The notes below the pieces were generated by a model. That model was not told the origin of the DNA. It saw only the letters and a list, made by a program, of their open reading frames with translations, and did not search any database. DNA of 64,000 nucleotides from Nocardia carnea (GTDB taxonomy: Bacteria > Actinomycetota > Actinomycetes > Mycobacteriales > Mycobacteriaceae), in NCBI RefSeq assembly GCF_029869215.1, contig NZ_JARWPM010000302.1, forward strand, positions 1 through 64,000. Reading direction: 5' to 3'. The position numbers and the translations under genes were made by a program. Below are positions 1 through 15,100 of this stretch, piece after piece (positions within the stretch are counted from its first letter, which is position 1; each line of letters begins with the position of its first letter).

Positions 1-194
1 CCGCCGAGTAGACCCCGGCCGGGGGGGGCCGGAACCCCCCGGGGCAGCGGGGGGTCCGGTGAGGAGCGACCGCCGCATAACGCGGGGGGCCGGTGGGCGG
101 GGGGCCGGGCGGGCTGTATAATGCCGTGGCCCCCCACCGCCGCCCCCCCCCCCCCGCCGGGCCCGCCCCCCCGGCGGGGGGGTCTACTCGGCGG
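1..194. repeat. Fold-back inverted repeat at the window start
   Basis: Bases 1-16 (CCGCCGAGTAGACCCC) are the exact reverse complement of bases 179-194. The sequence between them is almost pure G and C runs that also look like a corrupted inverted copy. The outer arm begins exactly at base 1, as expected of a fold-back at a contig or read end. The giant reading frame is open through base 1, so the ATG at 121 and the first 20 Pro/Gly-rich residues may be artefactual. A genuine GC-rich hairpin is the alternative. Confidence 0.6.
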
Positions 195-3100
195 CGCCGC
201 GAAGCTGGCCGCCGGTGCGGCCGCCGCGGCCGGGTTCGCGGCTGTGGGTGACGCGATCACCGATTCCAGTTACGACACACCTGACGACCAGCCGGTCGAA
301 ACCCCGGAACACGTGATGACCTGGCTGGGTGCGGACGTCGATGAGCTGGTGAATCGCTCGGCTACGTTGGCGGGTCAGGTGGCCACGCTGCTGGGCGGCA
401 CGCTCAGGCACCGGGGCTCCGCGCAGCCGCAGATCTGGCGGATCGTGTTCGGCGCGCGCAGTGAGCTGGTGATGGAGCCTGATGGCATCACCTGGACCCT
501 CGCGATCGACCGGAACCTGCGGGGAGAGCCCGGGATCGTGGTCCAGGAGTTGGTCGTACTTGCCAAGCGCGCCCTGGAAGCCGCGCCTCCGTACAAGCTG
601 GAGCCGCCCTCCGACGGCATGAGCTTCGACGAGTGGTCCGAACGTGAACTGACCAAGCGATTCGGTCCTGACGCTGTGGAAATCCTGCATGCCGAGCTGG
701 AGCGGCGGCAGATTCGCAGCAGCGAGGGCAATCCCGATATCGGTTCGTATACCGAGCGGAAATTCGGTATCGAGAATGCGTTCGGTGAGGAAGAGGCCGC
801 GGCCGCTTTCACTTCCGGTCAGGTGAGCCTGGAAGAGGCGGGCAACCGGGTATTGAGCGGGATGCTCGCACAGCGCGATACGGAGCCGATGGCCCAGGTG
901 CTCACCGAACTGGAAGAGTGGTGGTCCGAGAACGCAGCGGACGGGGCGTGGAATTCGGGCGGGAACAGTGTGCCATCGGCTTCGCATTCACCGGATCCGG
1001 GTATACCGGTGGCCGGCGCCGCAGCAGCCGCCGGGGCGACAGTCGGCGGCAGCGATGATCAGGATTTGTCCTCGGGCGTCACGCTCGAGCGGGGACAGAC
1101 CGAGCGTAGCGGCCGGCTGCGTGTGAAGGTCGTGCGGCTGCTGGACGCGGCCGGGATCGCGCCGGAGGACCCGGGGCGGGTGGACCTGATGTTCACGGTG
1201 GAGCAGGATCTGCAGTACCTCCTCGAGCATTCCGATGTGACTTTTACGTTGTCGCTGCACGGGAAGAGGCCGCGGCGATGGGTCGAGGGGACGGTCGTCA
1301 CGAAGTCCCGGATCGGCGAGGACGCCCGCACCCGGGGCGACTCCCGGACACGAGCGGTGCGGATATACGAATCATCGTGGGCTGCGAAAGACGTGCAGTG
1401 GCTGGTGCCCCTCGAAGTCGCTGTGGTGCCGACCGTGGACGGCCCGCGGCCGGTGGTGGTGGGTCCGCGGGACGCGCCGGCGGACCATATGAAGGCTGTA
1501 CTCGACCGCGTGCGTCGTGACCCTGAGCTGACTGCGGCTATCGGTGAGGGCGAAGTGCTGGCGGCACGCTGGACCAAGCGTCCTTCTGGTAACAGATTCG
1601 GCGCCGTCGATGTTCTCGAACCGGGGTCGTCGCTGCCTGGCGCGCTGGTGCCGGACACCGTTCCACCGGTAGTGCCCGCGCGAGATATCGCCCGCACATC
1701 CGGGATGTCCGTCGAATCGGCGGACGACGGTCCGGAGGCCCCCGACGACACCGAGACGGGCGGATCACCGGCTGAGGGTGAAAATCCGGACGGGCCGGAG
1801 CTGAACTCGGAGGAACCCCATGGGCTCGACTCCGACGATGTCCCGCGGTCCGGCGATCCGGATGCTGAGGCAACGGCCGCTGCCTTGTCGAAACAGTTCA
1901 GGAACATCTCGAGGTTGGGGAACCCGGTCGTGGGTCCTGTCACCGAGGTGGCAGGCCGGCCCGGGACAATGCGGGTGGACGTACGCACCAGCGAGGACCA
2001 GCCTCTACTGCGTATCGAGGTTGCGCCGGACGGCACACGCACTGTCGAAATCTCCAGTCGAGACCTCGCGATCCGCCGTGCGGTGGCGAACATTCTGGCG
2101 GCGGGCCGGCTGTCGGGTAGAGACGCGGGCCGGGTGGGAGCAGCGCTGGGGTCCGCCGGCGGTTCCGTAAAGTTGTCGGTCAAGGATGCCGAATTCGTTA
2201 TCGAAGTGCCCGGCAACGAATTCTTCACGCTGGGTGAGCCGATCACCGGCCGGGCTCGCTCTGCCGCAAGCGCCCGCGAATTCAGCCTCGAGCGTCACTG
2301 GTTACCCGCTCCGATTCCGGAGGGCGCATCCGACGGTACTTCCGGTTACGACCTGCCGCTTGTGTTCGGAGCGGAATGGCGTGGTGCCGGTGACGGCGAG
2401 ATGCCGTGCCGGAGTATGGCCGAGGTATTCGACCTGGTCGAGGTGCAGGGGGGCTATGCACACGCTTTCGCGCGTAGGCGGATGGCCGACCCGCGGTCCG
2501 GAAGTCCCGTCTCCTGGGTGGGGACGATAAGGCGGGATGGTCACGGGACGATCTGGGTGCGTGAATGGACCGACGATCCGGCGACGCTGCCTGCCCACGC
2601 AGTGGATTGCGGTCGCGGCGTATACGAATATCGAGCCACCCGCCGGTCTCTCGCTGAGTGGGCCCAATTCACCAAAGGCGTTGTGGGGGTTTTCCATCGC
2701 CCCGGCGACGAATGGGCGCACCCGCTTGGCGAAGGAGTCGCATCGAGCGCTGTCGCCGGCGAACATTTTCCGGATATCCAATGGGACAATGTCTACAACA
2801 CCGATGATCCGCCCGGACGAGCCCGGGACTCCGACGTCGACTCGTCGGCGGATACTTCACGCGGACTAGCGCGGAGAGATGCGATCGAACTGACGGCGAA
2901 TATCGTCGTGGGCTCACTGGCCGTCTTCGTCGGCTTATCTATGGCAATGTGGGCCTTTGACGAGACCCGGGAACCCCTCGCGCCAGAGGGCCCGGCGCCC
3001 GAACCATTGCCGCCCACCCCGTGGCCCGCGGTAAACGAGCTGCTTTCGAACGCGCCCTCCTTGGTCGAGAAGCTGTCGAGACTCACTTCGCACGACGAGG

Positions 3101-6100
3101 ACGGCGGTGGCTGGTCCGTACAAGCAGTGAAAGAGCGGGGCAGTTACGTCGATTTCGAGAACAGGGTTCTCGCGCTCGGCGTCGATCCCGAAGACAACCC
3201 CACCGAGGCGGTGTGCGTGCTCTCGATGCTGGCCGGCATCGCTTCCTACGGTCCGGTCGCCGCTGCCGCGCTACGGGAGCCCGCCGACTTGGCGGAGGTG
3301 CCCCGGATGTTGGAGATCCGCGCCGCGGTGGACGCCGCGGGACTGCTGAGCTTCGCTCAGGCATGCAGTGAGATCGAGGCCGGGACTGGCGAAGACATCG
3401 CAATGGATTACTCCGGTGAACGCACCGAGAGTTTTGTCAAACGCTACTTCGGGGTCGAGCATTTCGGTGAGCGCGAGGCGTACGACGAGGTCGTCCGGGA
3501 GGCGCAGTCGGACAACCCGTTCACGCCGGCCGATGCGCGTGCCCGGATCGTGGACACGATGCTGAACGATCCCGAATCGCACTACTACAACTATCTGGCG
3601 TCTTTGGCCGAGAACGCGCCCACCCAAGATGTGTATTGGCTGTGGCCGGTGGACAGCAGGTCCGGAGGCGGTTACCTCGCCCCCGCTGCCGCCGTTGCCG
3701 GGGCCGGCGCGGTTGCCGGAGATCCGGCGACTCCGGGCTCTACTGCTGCCGCCGATTCGGGGGCCGCTCCGGTCGATGACGGTGGTGGGGCACGTCCCAC
3801 CCCGGCAAGGTATCGGCGACGCTGGGCACCGGGCCCTGTTCCGGAGTGCTACCGGTTCAGTGCGATAAAAAACTATCCCGGTGTCGAGTGGGATGCCCGC
3901 GTGCCCGGGAATTTCGACGACCTGTCTGCGGTGCAGTACGTATTGAAGGCGCAGTTCCGGCAGGGTGATGACAAATTCCGGTCCGTTCAGGACGCGGTGG
4001 CGCATGTGAAGGCCACTGGCGATGTGGTGCATCTGTTCATGCCGGATGGTCGTGTCCTGTCGCTTTTCCTCATGCGTGAGGGACAGGTGTGGGTCCACGA
4101 ATGGAACGAGGACGAGGCCCAGATCCCACTTCCGGATCGGCACCGCGTGGCGATCCCACATGTCTACGAGTATCCGTTCGATCTGCTGGGTCGGTTCGCG
4201 GACATACCGCTCGGAGAACCGCTGGAAGCGGTGGTGTTGCCTGGTGGCGGAAGCGAGAACGGACAACCAGTTCTGGTCGCGGAGTCGGGTTTGGATCCGG
4301 GGGCGTCCGCGGAAGCCGGACGGGCGGACCTCGGTGCAGGATCGCCGGTCGCCCGGGAGTGGCGGGATACCAGTGCGGCGGCAACCACCGTGGTGCGGGT
4401 GTCACGTATGCCGGACGGTCGCTTGGTGGCTTTGCCGTCCGGTGTTCACCTCGATACTGCGGTGACCGGTGCGGTGCCGCTGGAGGAGGTTCTGGAATCG
4501 CTGTCCGGGCTGCCAGGCCGGGTTGTACTCGACCTGTCGGCCGCACCGGGTGCGGCGGCCGCGCGGGCAGTGCTGAAATCGGCAGCCGAGACAGTGCACC
4601 GATACGACCTCCAGGTCGAGGTGAAGAGCAGCTTCGCGCGTGTCGACCAGCGTGCGAAGAAGATCTTTCCGGATGGTCTCACCCGTGCGGCGATCGTAGC
4701 CGGGCTCATGGATCTGCCCCCTCTTCAGCGCGAGACGCTCACCCGGCGTTACAGAGACGGGCTCAGCCGGTGGGAAACGGGCAAATCACTGTCCAGGGAA
4801 GTGCTCAAAGGAGTCACGGCCTGGATGGTGGGTGACTTGGAGGCCAGAGCGATCCCGAAGCTGGTCGCACTTCGAGGGTCGCGAACCCAGATATACAGCG
4901 ACGGGTTCACCAGCACCGGAGGTCCCGGGACCGGGAGTCATCGTCCCCGGGCCGGGGCGGTGGATCGGTCGAACGAGTTCCGGGACCGATCGACCGCGTT
5001 CGACGCCTCCGCCGGCTTCCGGGCGCGGCTGGTATCTGCCTTGTCGCCGCTCGAAGCAAAACTACTGCGCAGTGCCGGGCTGGTAGGTGAGGTTACCGAA
5101 GCGAGTGTCGAAGACCTACTCACCATCGCTCTTGGTGTGCTGCGGGAACCTGGGCTGGCGGCCGAGGAATGGGAGCCGGTCGCCGATATCGTGGCCGATC
5201 ACAGCACGGTGGCCCAGCGTTGCCGGGCCAGACTGGAAACCGCGCTCGAACTGCTGAAGGAGTTCTCGGCGGAAACGATTGGACTGCAGAAAGAGTTGTC
5301 GCCGAATACGCAGTTCGCGGCGCTGGTGAACAGCACCCGTGAGCTCCTGGCCAACGACGCGTCGTTCGGCGCACTCATTGCGTCTGCACGCGAACTGCTG
5401 CGGGAGGACCGGAAACGCCGGTCGGCGTTCGCTGAAGAAAACCGGCGGAAGGCGGCCGAGAACCAGCCGGAACGCGAACCGGCGCGTGAAGAATTCCTGC
5501 CGGATTGGGCGCGGCGCTGGATGATGGATGCCGTCGCCTGCTACGACGCGGCGCTCGACGGGACAGGGATACCGCCGGAATCCGGTGAGCGGCCTCTGCC
5601 GGTAGCCGGTGCGTACCCAGGCCACCGGAAGCGCCCGGTGGTTACCGTGACCGGAAGCGTGGCGGCAGATTTCGATATCGGCCAGGTGAACTGCCTGCGT
5701 AACGGGGTGATGTCGGCCAAGTATCTCGGCCTGATCACCGACGGGCGCCTGGCCCCCCTGCCCGACCCGAAGCAAGCCCCGAATCCCCGCAAGGCGGAGA
5801 TCGTACTCGGCGGCAGGCACCACCCGGGCGGCTTCGGCTCCCTCACGAACCCGTCGGCGTCCGACGATCCGTATCAAGCCATCAAGGACGCCTACCAGGA
5901 GATGGCGGACTGGCTGCTGTACGGCGACTCGCCGGACCGAACCGCCGACCCGGCAGACCGTGACGGTGCCTGGCTGATGGCGTTCGAGCAGGACCGGTCG
6001 CGAATGGGGCGCGACGAGGTGGGTGCGCATGCGGTGATCCTCTGCAACGAGGGTGGTCGCATCAAGGTGTACGAAACCGACAGTCCACGGAACTTCGGTA

Positions 6101-9100
6101 AACCGATCTCGTTCGAGAAATGGTCGCCGCGCTCGAACATTCTGCCGTGGATTCCGGCTATCGTCTTCCACGGTCCGGACCAGCCGGAGATTCCGCGCCG
6201 GGGCGGGTTGTTCGGGTGGTTCCGTTCCGCATTGGGCACTCGGGGCAAGGATTACTCATTCGGGCGGATCGGGTCACCCGCGACCGGTGCGGCACCAGGC
6301 GAGTGGAATACCCATGTCGATCCCAGCTCTACGGCCGCCGCGGACCTGCCGGACGGGACGGCGGCGCTGCCCGCAGCTACCGCAGAAGAAGAGGGGCAGA
6401 CGGGCCACGCAGTGGATCCCTCCGGGGATACTTCCGCGGGCCCACAGGAATACCCGGCCGAGCGCGTGCCGGACGGAACCCCCGTGGACTGGAACGCCCG
6501 CCGCGAAACAGAGATGGTGGCACTGCTGACAGCCGCGCGCGAACATCCGGCGCTTCTCCGGTTCGTGTCCCTGGCGATACGGAACTCCAGCGGGAATCCG
6601 GCGGCGGACACCTTCGACCGGTGGCGAGACGGTGAGCTGACCCTGGAGCAGTTGACGGAGCTGACCATCCTGCTTCCTGCCGACGGAGAAACCCTGGCCG
6701 GTCGCGGCATCATGGAGCAGGCGGCGGACCTGTTGTCCGGTCGAATTGATGGATCGGTCAAACCCGGTGATGTGGTGGAGGCGGCCCGGCGCTGGCCTAG
6801 CGGTGCTTATCCGGCCGCTTATGCCGCGCTGACGCCCGGTCGGCGGGATGAACTGGAAGGCCCGCACCGCGGCCTCGCTGTCGCCGAATTGCGACGCGGA
6901 CTCGGTATGTTCGGGAAACCCGGCACCGTATCGGTGGTCGGCACCGGTTCCGCGGATTCCGAGCCCACGGGTGAGTCGGGGCGCACAGTGGCCGACGGAC
7001 AGTCGGCCGCCAGTGAAGCGGAAGCGGCGGCGATCGCGTACGCAAAGGCCCGGCAGCGTCTGGTCGAATCGGCGGACGACGCCGGGGAATGGTATCGGCG
7101 GGCGCCGGATGAGGTGCTACCCGGTGATCCGATCCAGCAGCTGTGCCGGCTGATCGAGGCAGTACAGCCCGGTGTTGTGCACACCCGGCACGCGGAACGA
7201 ACGGGCCGGCCCACAGTGGCCGATGTGTATGCCTGTTCCGGCGGACCCGCAGTATTCGAAGAGGTCCGCGGTGACGACTCCGGGACCGCTCACGACAAGA
7301 TTGCGGAGCACCTTGCGGTGGGTGAGCTCGCGGTCGTGATGGACCGGCACGAACGGCCGGGCGACTCGAGCACGGACGTGTACGTGTATGCGGTGATGAA
7401 ACTCGACGGCCCCGCCGTAGTGGCCTGGGAATGGCGGGCGGGACAATGGGTGCCGAACCGGCACGTGCCCGGCACACCGCTGCGCGGCGCGGCGTACGAG
7501 GCACCCACGCAGACGTGGGCGGCGGTCGTCGGGGTCGACGGCTTCCGTGCCGGGGTAGGTGATCCGGACGCGGCAGCGCTGCCCGCGGACCTGACCATCG
7601 GCGGGCCGCTTCGTGAGCTGGCCGGCTCGGCGGATACGGACACGGATGCCGATACGACGACGGCGATCGGGAACTCGATACGTCGCGTGATGGCAGCAGC
7701 CGACACCAGAAGGGTGCCCACACGCGCCGCGGACGACGTAGTTGTGGCGACGGCCGCCATCGTCGGTTCCTGCGGGGATGGCACGTCTCCGGTGGACATG
7801 CGCGTGCGCCGGGATCGGTCCGGGATGCCGCTGCTGGAATTGGATACCGGCCTCGGCCACCGACTGACCCTGAGTCGCCGGGGATTGCAATACACCACCA
7901 CCATCGAATCCGGCGATGCCGCGGAGATCGAGGAACTGTGCCGGCATATGGCGCATATGGTGCAGTCGGCGGGGGCCGAGAATTCCGATCCGCTGGATCT
8001 GCTGCGTCGGGCATTCGACCCGGGCGATAACGGAGATGATCTCGGCTCGGTCCAGCAGCTGGCAAATCGGCAGGCGCCGATCACGGTGACCTTGACACTG
8101 GACACCGCAACGAAGTGGCGGGGTCTGCACGCCACGGTGAGCGCCGCGGACTTCGAACGCACGACAGTGCTGTACACGGCGGCTGAGCACACGAACGTGG
8201 GCGGCGACCCGGTCCAGGTGTGCGTCGAAGCGCCGGATCCCGAGGCGTCCGGGTACGTAGTCGCAGCGAGGGATGTGGCGGCAGCGGTGCAGCGCGACCA
8301 CAACGCACGGCAGCAGCTGTTGGCTACGCTGCACCGGGAACGGTTCGCTCTGGTGGAATACCGCCAAGGTGCCGATTCCCTGCCGAGCGGGTGGCCGGTG
8401 ACGATCGAGGGTGCGGATATCTATGTGCGGGATCCGAACGGTCGCTGGCACTGTGCGAGCGGCCACGTCGTCGAGACCTTCGACCAGAGTGTGTGCTGGA
8501 CGGACTTCGGACTGACCACGACCAGGCCGGGCGCGAACTGGCCGGAGTTCCCGCGCGCCGAATCGACAACCTTCCCACATTGGGACGCCGCCACGGCGGG
8601 CACCGTGCGCGACCCATTCATGGCGCGGGGTACAGAACCGCTGATCGCGCTCACCATTGCGCACGGTACCGAACACGAGAAAGCCTGGCTGGACAGCCGC
8701 CTGTACGACGCCGCGCGAAATTCGGAGTTCCCTGTCGAGTGGATCGATCCGATCTGGGAGCGACTGGTCGCGGCTCTACAGTCGTCCGGAGATTCGGGCC
8801 GGGAGGTGCGCGAGTGCTGGGTTCGGCCGGGTCGGAAGGCGATATCGCTATATCTGGTCTATGACGGGAAACCGTGGTTCGGCCTGCGGGTGTCGGAGAA
8901 AGACGGTTCCATCCATGTGCATACCGAGCTATCGCCGGCCGGCCCCGATTCGGAGATAGCACCAGAAATGGCCGAGCGCAGTATCGGCGACGATCTGCGT
9001 GGGGTGCCACCCGAGCGACGGATCGGGATGACACAGCGAATGCGCCGAAGGGTGCGGCAAGAACTCCGTGTTTGGCGCTGGGGTAACGAGCCACAGTGGC

Positions 9101-12100
9101 ATATGTGGACATCGGTGGACTGGGGGAACGAGAGATTCGAGGTCTTCTCTGCCCGCGGCACCATTGCGAGGAACGAGGCACCGACAGCGGGATTGGCTGC
9201 CGATCGGATCGCTGGACGTCAGCTCCTGGCGGCCATTGCCACCGAACGGGGCGATCGGCGGCCCGAAGCGGGCATTGTGGCGAACCCGGGCCCGCGTCCG
9301 GATCATCGAATCACCGTAGACGGATCCGTGGACTCCGCAACCACTCCGGATATTGCGGACTGGCTGGCCGGACAGGGTTTCGGTACGTGCACCACCGAGG
9401 TGGCCGCGCTCATGGCGGAATGTGCCGGCGGCTCAGTCACCGCGTCGATATGGTCGCCGGGCGGCGACGCGCTGCTGCTGGTGGAGTTCTACGACGAATC
9501 CGGCCGGCGCCGGGTGACACTGGATATCGTCGGCCGCGATGGTGATGCCCGGATCGTCCGGCAGGTGGTACCACCCCCGCCGGTCTCTGCGGACGCCGAT
9601 CCGCCCCACACCGAACCCAGCGAGGATCGCGGGCAGCTGCGGCGTCTCGGGACATGGTCGGCGGCTACCGGGCCGGACGGTTCCGGCACGCCGCTGAGCG
9701 CAACCTATCAGGTGGTGGATGCTGCCCTGTGCGGCGACCGGCCCAGGCGGGTGACCACCGAGATATCGGACGACTCGAAGATCCTGGTGACGGTGGCGGA
9801 GGCCGACGGCGGGGCTACCCGCGTCACGATGGCCGAGCGCGCGCAATGCTCCGGGACGTGGCTCGATATCGAGGTGGGCGCGGAACTGGCGGCCGGGGAA
9901 CGGGACCCGATCCTCGCGGCAGCGGTCGGGTGCCTGCCGTCCGCCCGGCCGCCGGCAGCGGCCGCATGGACGAGTATTCTCGCGGACGCCACCGATGATT
10001 CCGACCCGCTGCAGCTCAGGCTTGCGGGGACGGAACCACCCGGGATGATCGCCTATTGCGGTTCCCGCACCGACGATCCGACTCAGTGGCTCGAACTATC
10101 ACCGGACACAGCGAAATTCGTCTTGCAGGTAACCGACGACGCCGCCTCGGAGGAGTCGGCCGCGCTGGTCGGGTCGCTGGTCGATGCCGTCCCGGGGGTC
10201 TCGATGCCGTGGTTGGCCGAATGGCTGCAGGCCGGATCAACTCCCGGAACTCGAATCGAGGTGATCACTCGGTCGAACAATTCGGTGGATATCGCGCTGT
10301 ATCAACGGGAGGGTGACCAGTGGTACAGCGAGCCGTACCATCGGCTGTCCATCCCTGCGGTTCGACCGAACGAGACCTTTGACGGCCAGGCGGTCGCCCA
10401 CTGGGATCGGCGGTATACCGGTACCGAAACGCGGCAAGAATTCGTCGATATCGTCCGAACGCAATTGCTGCGAGTGTGGAGCCATGGCGAGAAAATGGTC
10501 GAACTCGAAAATTACGACAAGCCGCTCGCGGATGCGTCGGCGCTGAGCTCGGCCGCGGATCATGTCGAGGTGGTTCAGGCGGAATTGAGCGGGATTCCGC
10601 AGCAGAGCCGGCTCGGCGTGGACGTGGACACGAATATCCTCCCCCGGAGGAACTATGTGGCCGTGCCGGCAACCATGGTCGAATTGGTGCACGACGAGCT
10701 CCGAATAGCGGAACGTCACCGCAGTCGGGTGTACGGCAAGTACTCGGGCGAGATCGCGGACAGGAAGTTCGATGAGGCCGTCACCGAGGTGGAGCGTTTG
10801 CGCGGCGAACTGCGAATGCTCGAGGCACATCCGTTCCTAGGTGACCTACCGCCGGTGTGGGACCCGCAGCTGGGGATCTTCAAACCGGACCTGTCGGACG
10901 AATTGCCCGAACCGGCCCGACCCGCGGATATGGGCATGCCCGCCATCGTGGCCGAAACGATCGATCGGGTGCGCGCCACGGTGTCGTGGGAGAACGGCAG
11001 ACCACACTACCGCACCGACGACATCGATCCTCGGGCACTCGACCTCACCTTCCGGTACCTGATGGAGAAACAGGAGAACCTCCCGCACCAGTATCAACCC
11101 CTCCTCGAAACGCTGAGCGCGGCGACGGGCCCCGTCGGGATGCGGGCCAAGGCCAAGCAGCTCTGTGACGATTTCTTCGCTGCCAAGAAGGCGGAGGAAC
11201 CCGGGATAGACGGGCGGGAGGAGCTGTTCGAGCAACTGAAGGCGATGCTTGCCGATGAGAGTATGCGCGCCGAAATCCTCCGGGCAGTGCAGGCGGTGGA
11301 CGATGATCCGGACTGGCGGGACGATCGGCTGGCAGTTCTCGGCTACGGCCTGCATACCTTGACCTTCATGAAGCGGTGGTTCACCGATAGCGAGGGCAAC
11401 GGCGATGGTGTCCTTGCCTATCCGCCGTTCGACGGAGAGTCACACAGCAAACTCACCAAGAAACAGAAGCGGGCGGAGCGGGAGAAACACAAGGCAGCGG
11501 CAGCGGAGTGGGAAAGGAGCGAACTACAAACACGGCAGGCACGGGTACAGGAACTCACTCGCACGGACGGCCCGCTGACCGAACTGGTCAAGGCGGCATT
11601 CATCGACCGCTGTGCCCGCAGAATCGTAGAAGAACTGGGGAAGAGGAAGCGGAGGCTCCGGAGTCCCGAGAAGGAATTGTCGGCCCTGCTCGACCAGTCC
11701 AGTGTGGTCGACGGCTGGATCGATGAGTCGATCGATAAGGTACACCAGGCATGTAGAGAAGCCCTGCCCCGCACGGATATCGACGACCTCATCGAAATCT
11801 GGTCGCGGGAAGAGGCGGAACGCCGGCAGGCTCATTTGATCGAACGCCTCGAGAAGTGGACGCCGTGGATCGAGAAGGTCGTCGCCTGCCACGAGTACAC
11901 CATGCGCCGGCTCTGCCGCGGTGACAGCTCGTTCGACGGTGTCGCGTGGATTTCCGAGCACGGTATCGAGCCGGTGATTCCGATAGTCGGTGACGACCCC
12001 ATCCTGGAAATTGCGTTCAGTTATCTGAACGGTCTGCTGGTCGAGGTCGAAGGCGCCGGACCCTACGGATGTAAGGCCATGGAGCTGAACGAGGACGGCA

Positions 12101-15100
12101 GCATTACGATAACGCTGAAGAATGCCTCGCTCGACGAGATACTCGGCGCCAACATCGCGGCCACGATCTACGAGATGCTGCGCGGTGAAAAAGTTCACGT
12201 CGTCATGCTGGTCGATTATGTGCACGAGCAGCCCGGCCGCGCGGAGATGGAAAAGCAGTACGAGGAGCTGAGGAAACGCAATCCGGCGCTGGCTGCCGAA
12301 TTGAAGATTCCGCTCATCGCGGGCGAATCGGATGGTGTCCTTACCTACACCGACGAGGCAAAGTCCTACTCACTCGTGTGGCATCTGTTCAAGACCGATG
12401 CGCTCGGTGTGGCACCGCAGCATCTACGGCAGCTGGACGAGGGCAATATTCCCATCGAAGGTCTCCTCGCGGCGTTGGAGCACGCCGCCGAGGACCCCGA
12501 CAGCGGCGTCGAATTGTACTGGGCCTGCCGCGATCACGAGAACCAGCATGTCGACGCACAAGGCCACTGCGGTGCACTCGACGGGAGTGGCGAGAGCTGC
12601 GGAAAGAACCTGTGCCGGTATGCGCGCATCAACGGGGTGGATGTGCGTCTCACCGAGGAAGACGGAACCGGGACGTGTGAAGCGCTCGACCTCGGCGCCT
12701 ACATCCGCGATGCACTGGCGTTCATGCGGAACTCGGATATTTTCACCGCGATATTCCTGCGCCAGTACATGCGTGAGCAGATGTTGGCGGTCGGCGTCGG
12801 CGCGCAAGCGCTGGGCCTGTACTACAACAGCGCGGCATTCGAAGTCGACGAGACCCGGGCCACCGTGCCGGAAATGATCGCCGGCCTCCGCTTCGGAATC
12901 GCCAAGGAATTCGAGCGTGTCAGCAAGGTGCTGTGGGAGATCGTGCGGGACACCGAGAAACTCGCGGCTATGTACCGGAAACGGCATGTCAGCCCGATAC
13001 TGGGTGAAAAAGCCCAGCACGATGCCGCGTACAAGAAGCGCCGGGATGCCGCCGCGCAGGAGCCGGAACCGACGGAAGAGTATGGGGGGAAGCAGCGACC
13101 CCCGAAGGCGCCGGCCGCCGCATCCCCGACACCGGCCACCCGACCGGCCGCACCAGGGCGCGCGACCGGTCCGCATCGTGGCATGCGCCCCGGGTCGGGT
13201 GGGCGCGCGCCACTGCGGGGCCCGGGAAACTTCGATATCCCAAGGGGTCCTGAGCGTTGGGGTGGGCACAATCAGTCGCGCGACCCAGATGATGTCGCAC
13301 ACACCTCCGCCGATGCCGCGATGCCTCCGGCCGAGGACGGCACCGGCGGTCACTCATCGGCCGGGTCCGAACCGCAGTCAGGGCCTGGTTCGACAGGGGA
13401 CCCGGTGGATCTGGGGAAGACCGGGACCGGTATGACCGACCCCGGTGGTCTCGCGGGCAGCGACCACCGGGGGCAGGTTCCGTCGGCGGATGCCGGTGGC
13501 CTCGGCGCAACGGATGCGGGTAACCTCGCATCACAGGGCATGTCCGGCCCTGAGATCCCGACTGCACCCGACCGCAGCGAGGGGATCCGTGATGCCCGGG
13601 ACCGGATGCGGAGACTGTATGAATCCGTGCCGGAGAAGTGGTTTAAATTCGCCGGCAGTGCATGTGGTGGCACCGCACTCTGGATTGCCGCGGACCTGAC
13701 CGGTAATTCGGCTATCGAGCTACCGGATCGAGGGCTGGGATCCGCCGGGATACGTAAGGAGGAGGTGTCGTATCGCTCCGGCGGACGCTTTTTCCGGTGT
13801 TCGCTCGATGGTCTCGACACATTGATGGACGCGCACACCGGCCGCGTAGTTGCGCTCGTCGATACCAGCGGGTGGATGACAGCGGACGGAAAGCGCGCCG
13901 AGCACAAATATGTGGTCGACAAGTCGGACGATCTGATCGTCTATCCGAATGAGCGAACGCGTGCCGGGGCGCCGAGCGATCCTCATCATTTTCCGCCGCG
14001 GTTCGACGAGGCCGCCGACGGTATCGAGGTCGCACTTCTCGATGGCAGCGGCCGGCCTGTCCACCCCGCCGACGACCTCGGCCCGCGCGAACCGCGAGAA
14101 CCGCTGCTGCGTGCGGAAGTGGTGCAGGACTTCGGTCCGGTCAGGTCGTGGACGGAGGAGACCTGGAAAAGGCTTGACGCTCTGTTCCGTCGCGGCGTGG
14201 ACGGGATCGCCCTCGAGCTCACCGCAGATCCTGTTCCGCCCAGTGAGCGACTGAATGGACGAAGGGCCGACGATGCCGATGTGCGGGTCCTGGACCGCGC
14301 TGTCCGGCTCGCCCTCAAACGTGGCTGGCACGGAGACTTCATGGTGACCGCGAGTCCGAAGCGTGCACCTGGTGTCGCAATGTGGCTCGTGGATCAAAGT
14401 ATTCAAGTGCTGGAGTCCTACGGCCGAAACTATTGGCTGGCGAGCACGAATCGGCATGTGCTGTACTTCGCATCGGCCTTGAGCAGTCCACGGGGCAAGG
14501 TCGCGGCCGTGCTGGCCCCGGATGGCGATATACAGCATCCGGCCGCTGCCCGAGAATTCGGTGCCACCGCACTGTCTGTGCCGGCGTCCGCGATGACAGC
14601 CCGCATTCGGCAAGCAGCCGGTGATCTGAGCCTACTGGTACGGGATGTCGGCGATTCAACTGTGTCGAAGGCCTTGGATGCCGAACCGGCTGCCGTGATC
14701 GGTACCGACTCCGGCATCATCTGCGACGAGTTGCGAACGCGCGGCATCGAACTCCCTCGACCCGTCCCCTTGCCCTACCATGTGGAGGGAATCTCCTCCA
14801 CCGCCGTGCCGCCGCGCGGCGGTGGCGGCGGAACAGCGGCACTTCTGCAGGAGGTCGTCGACTGGTTCGCCCGCCGGGGGGTCACTGTCCGGATCAACCT
14901 CGCCAATGCCGGACCGATAATGACAGCCGGGGCCATCGAAAAGCGGACGGACGGAGTGATCCGTCATATCACCTCGTACGACGCAGTCGAAGATACGCTG
15001 GAGCGGCTGGGACCGGGGTCAGCGGCGTTGGTACTGGATCAGCTCCACGTCCCGATAGACCAGTTCGGTGTCGCCACAGAACCTACTCTCTGGACACTCG

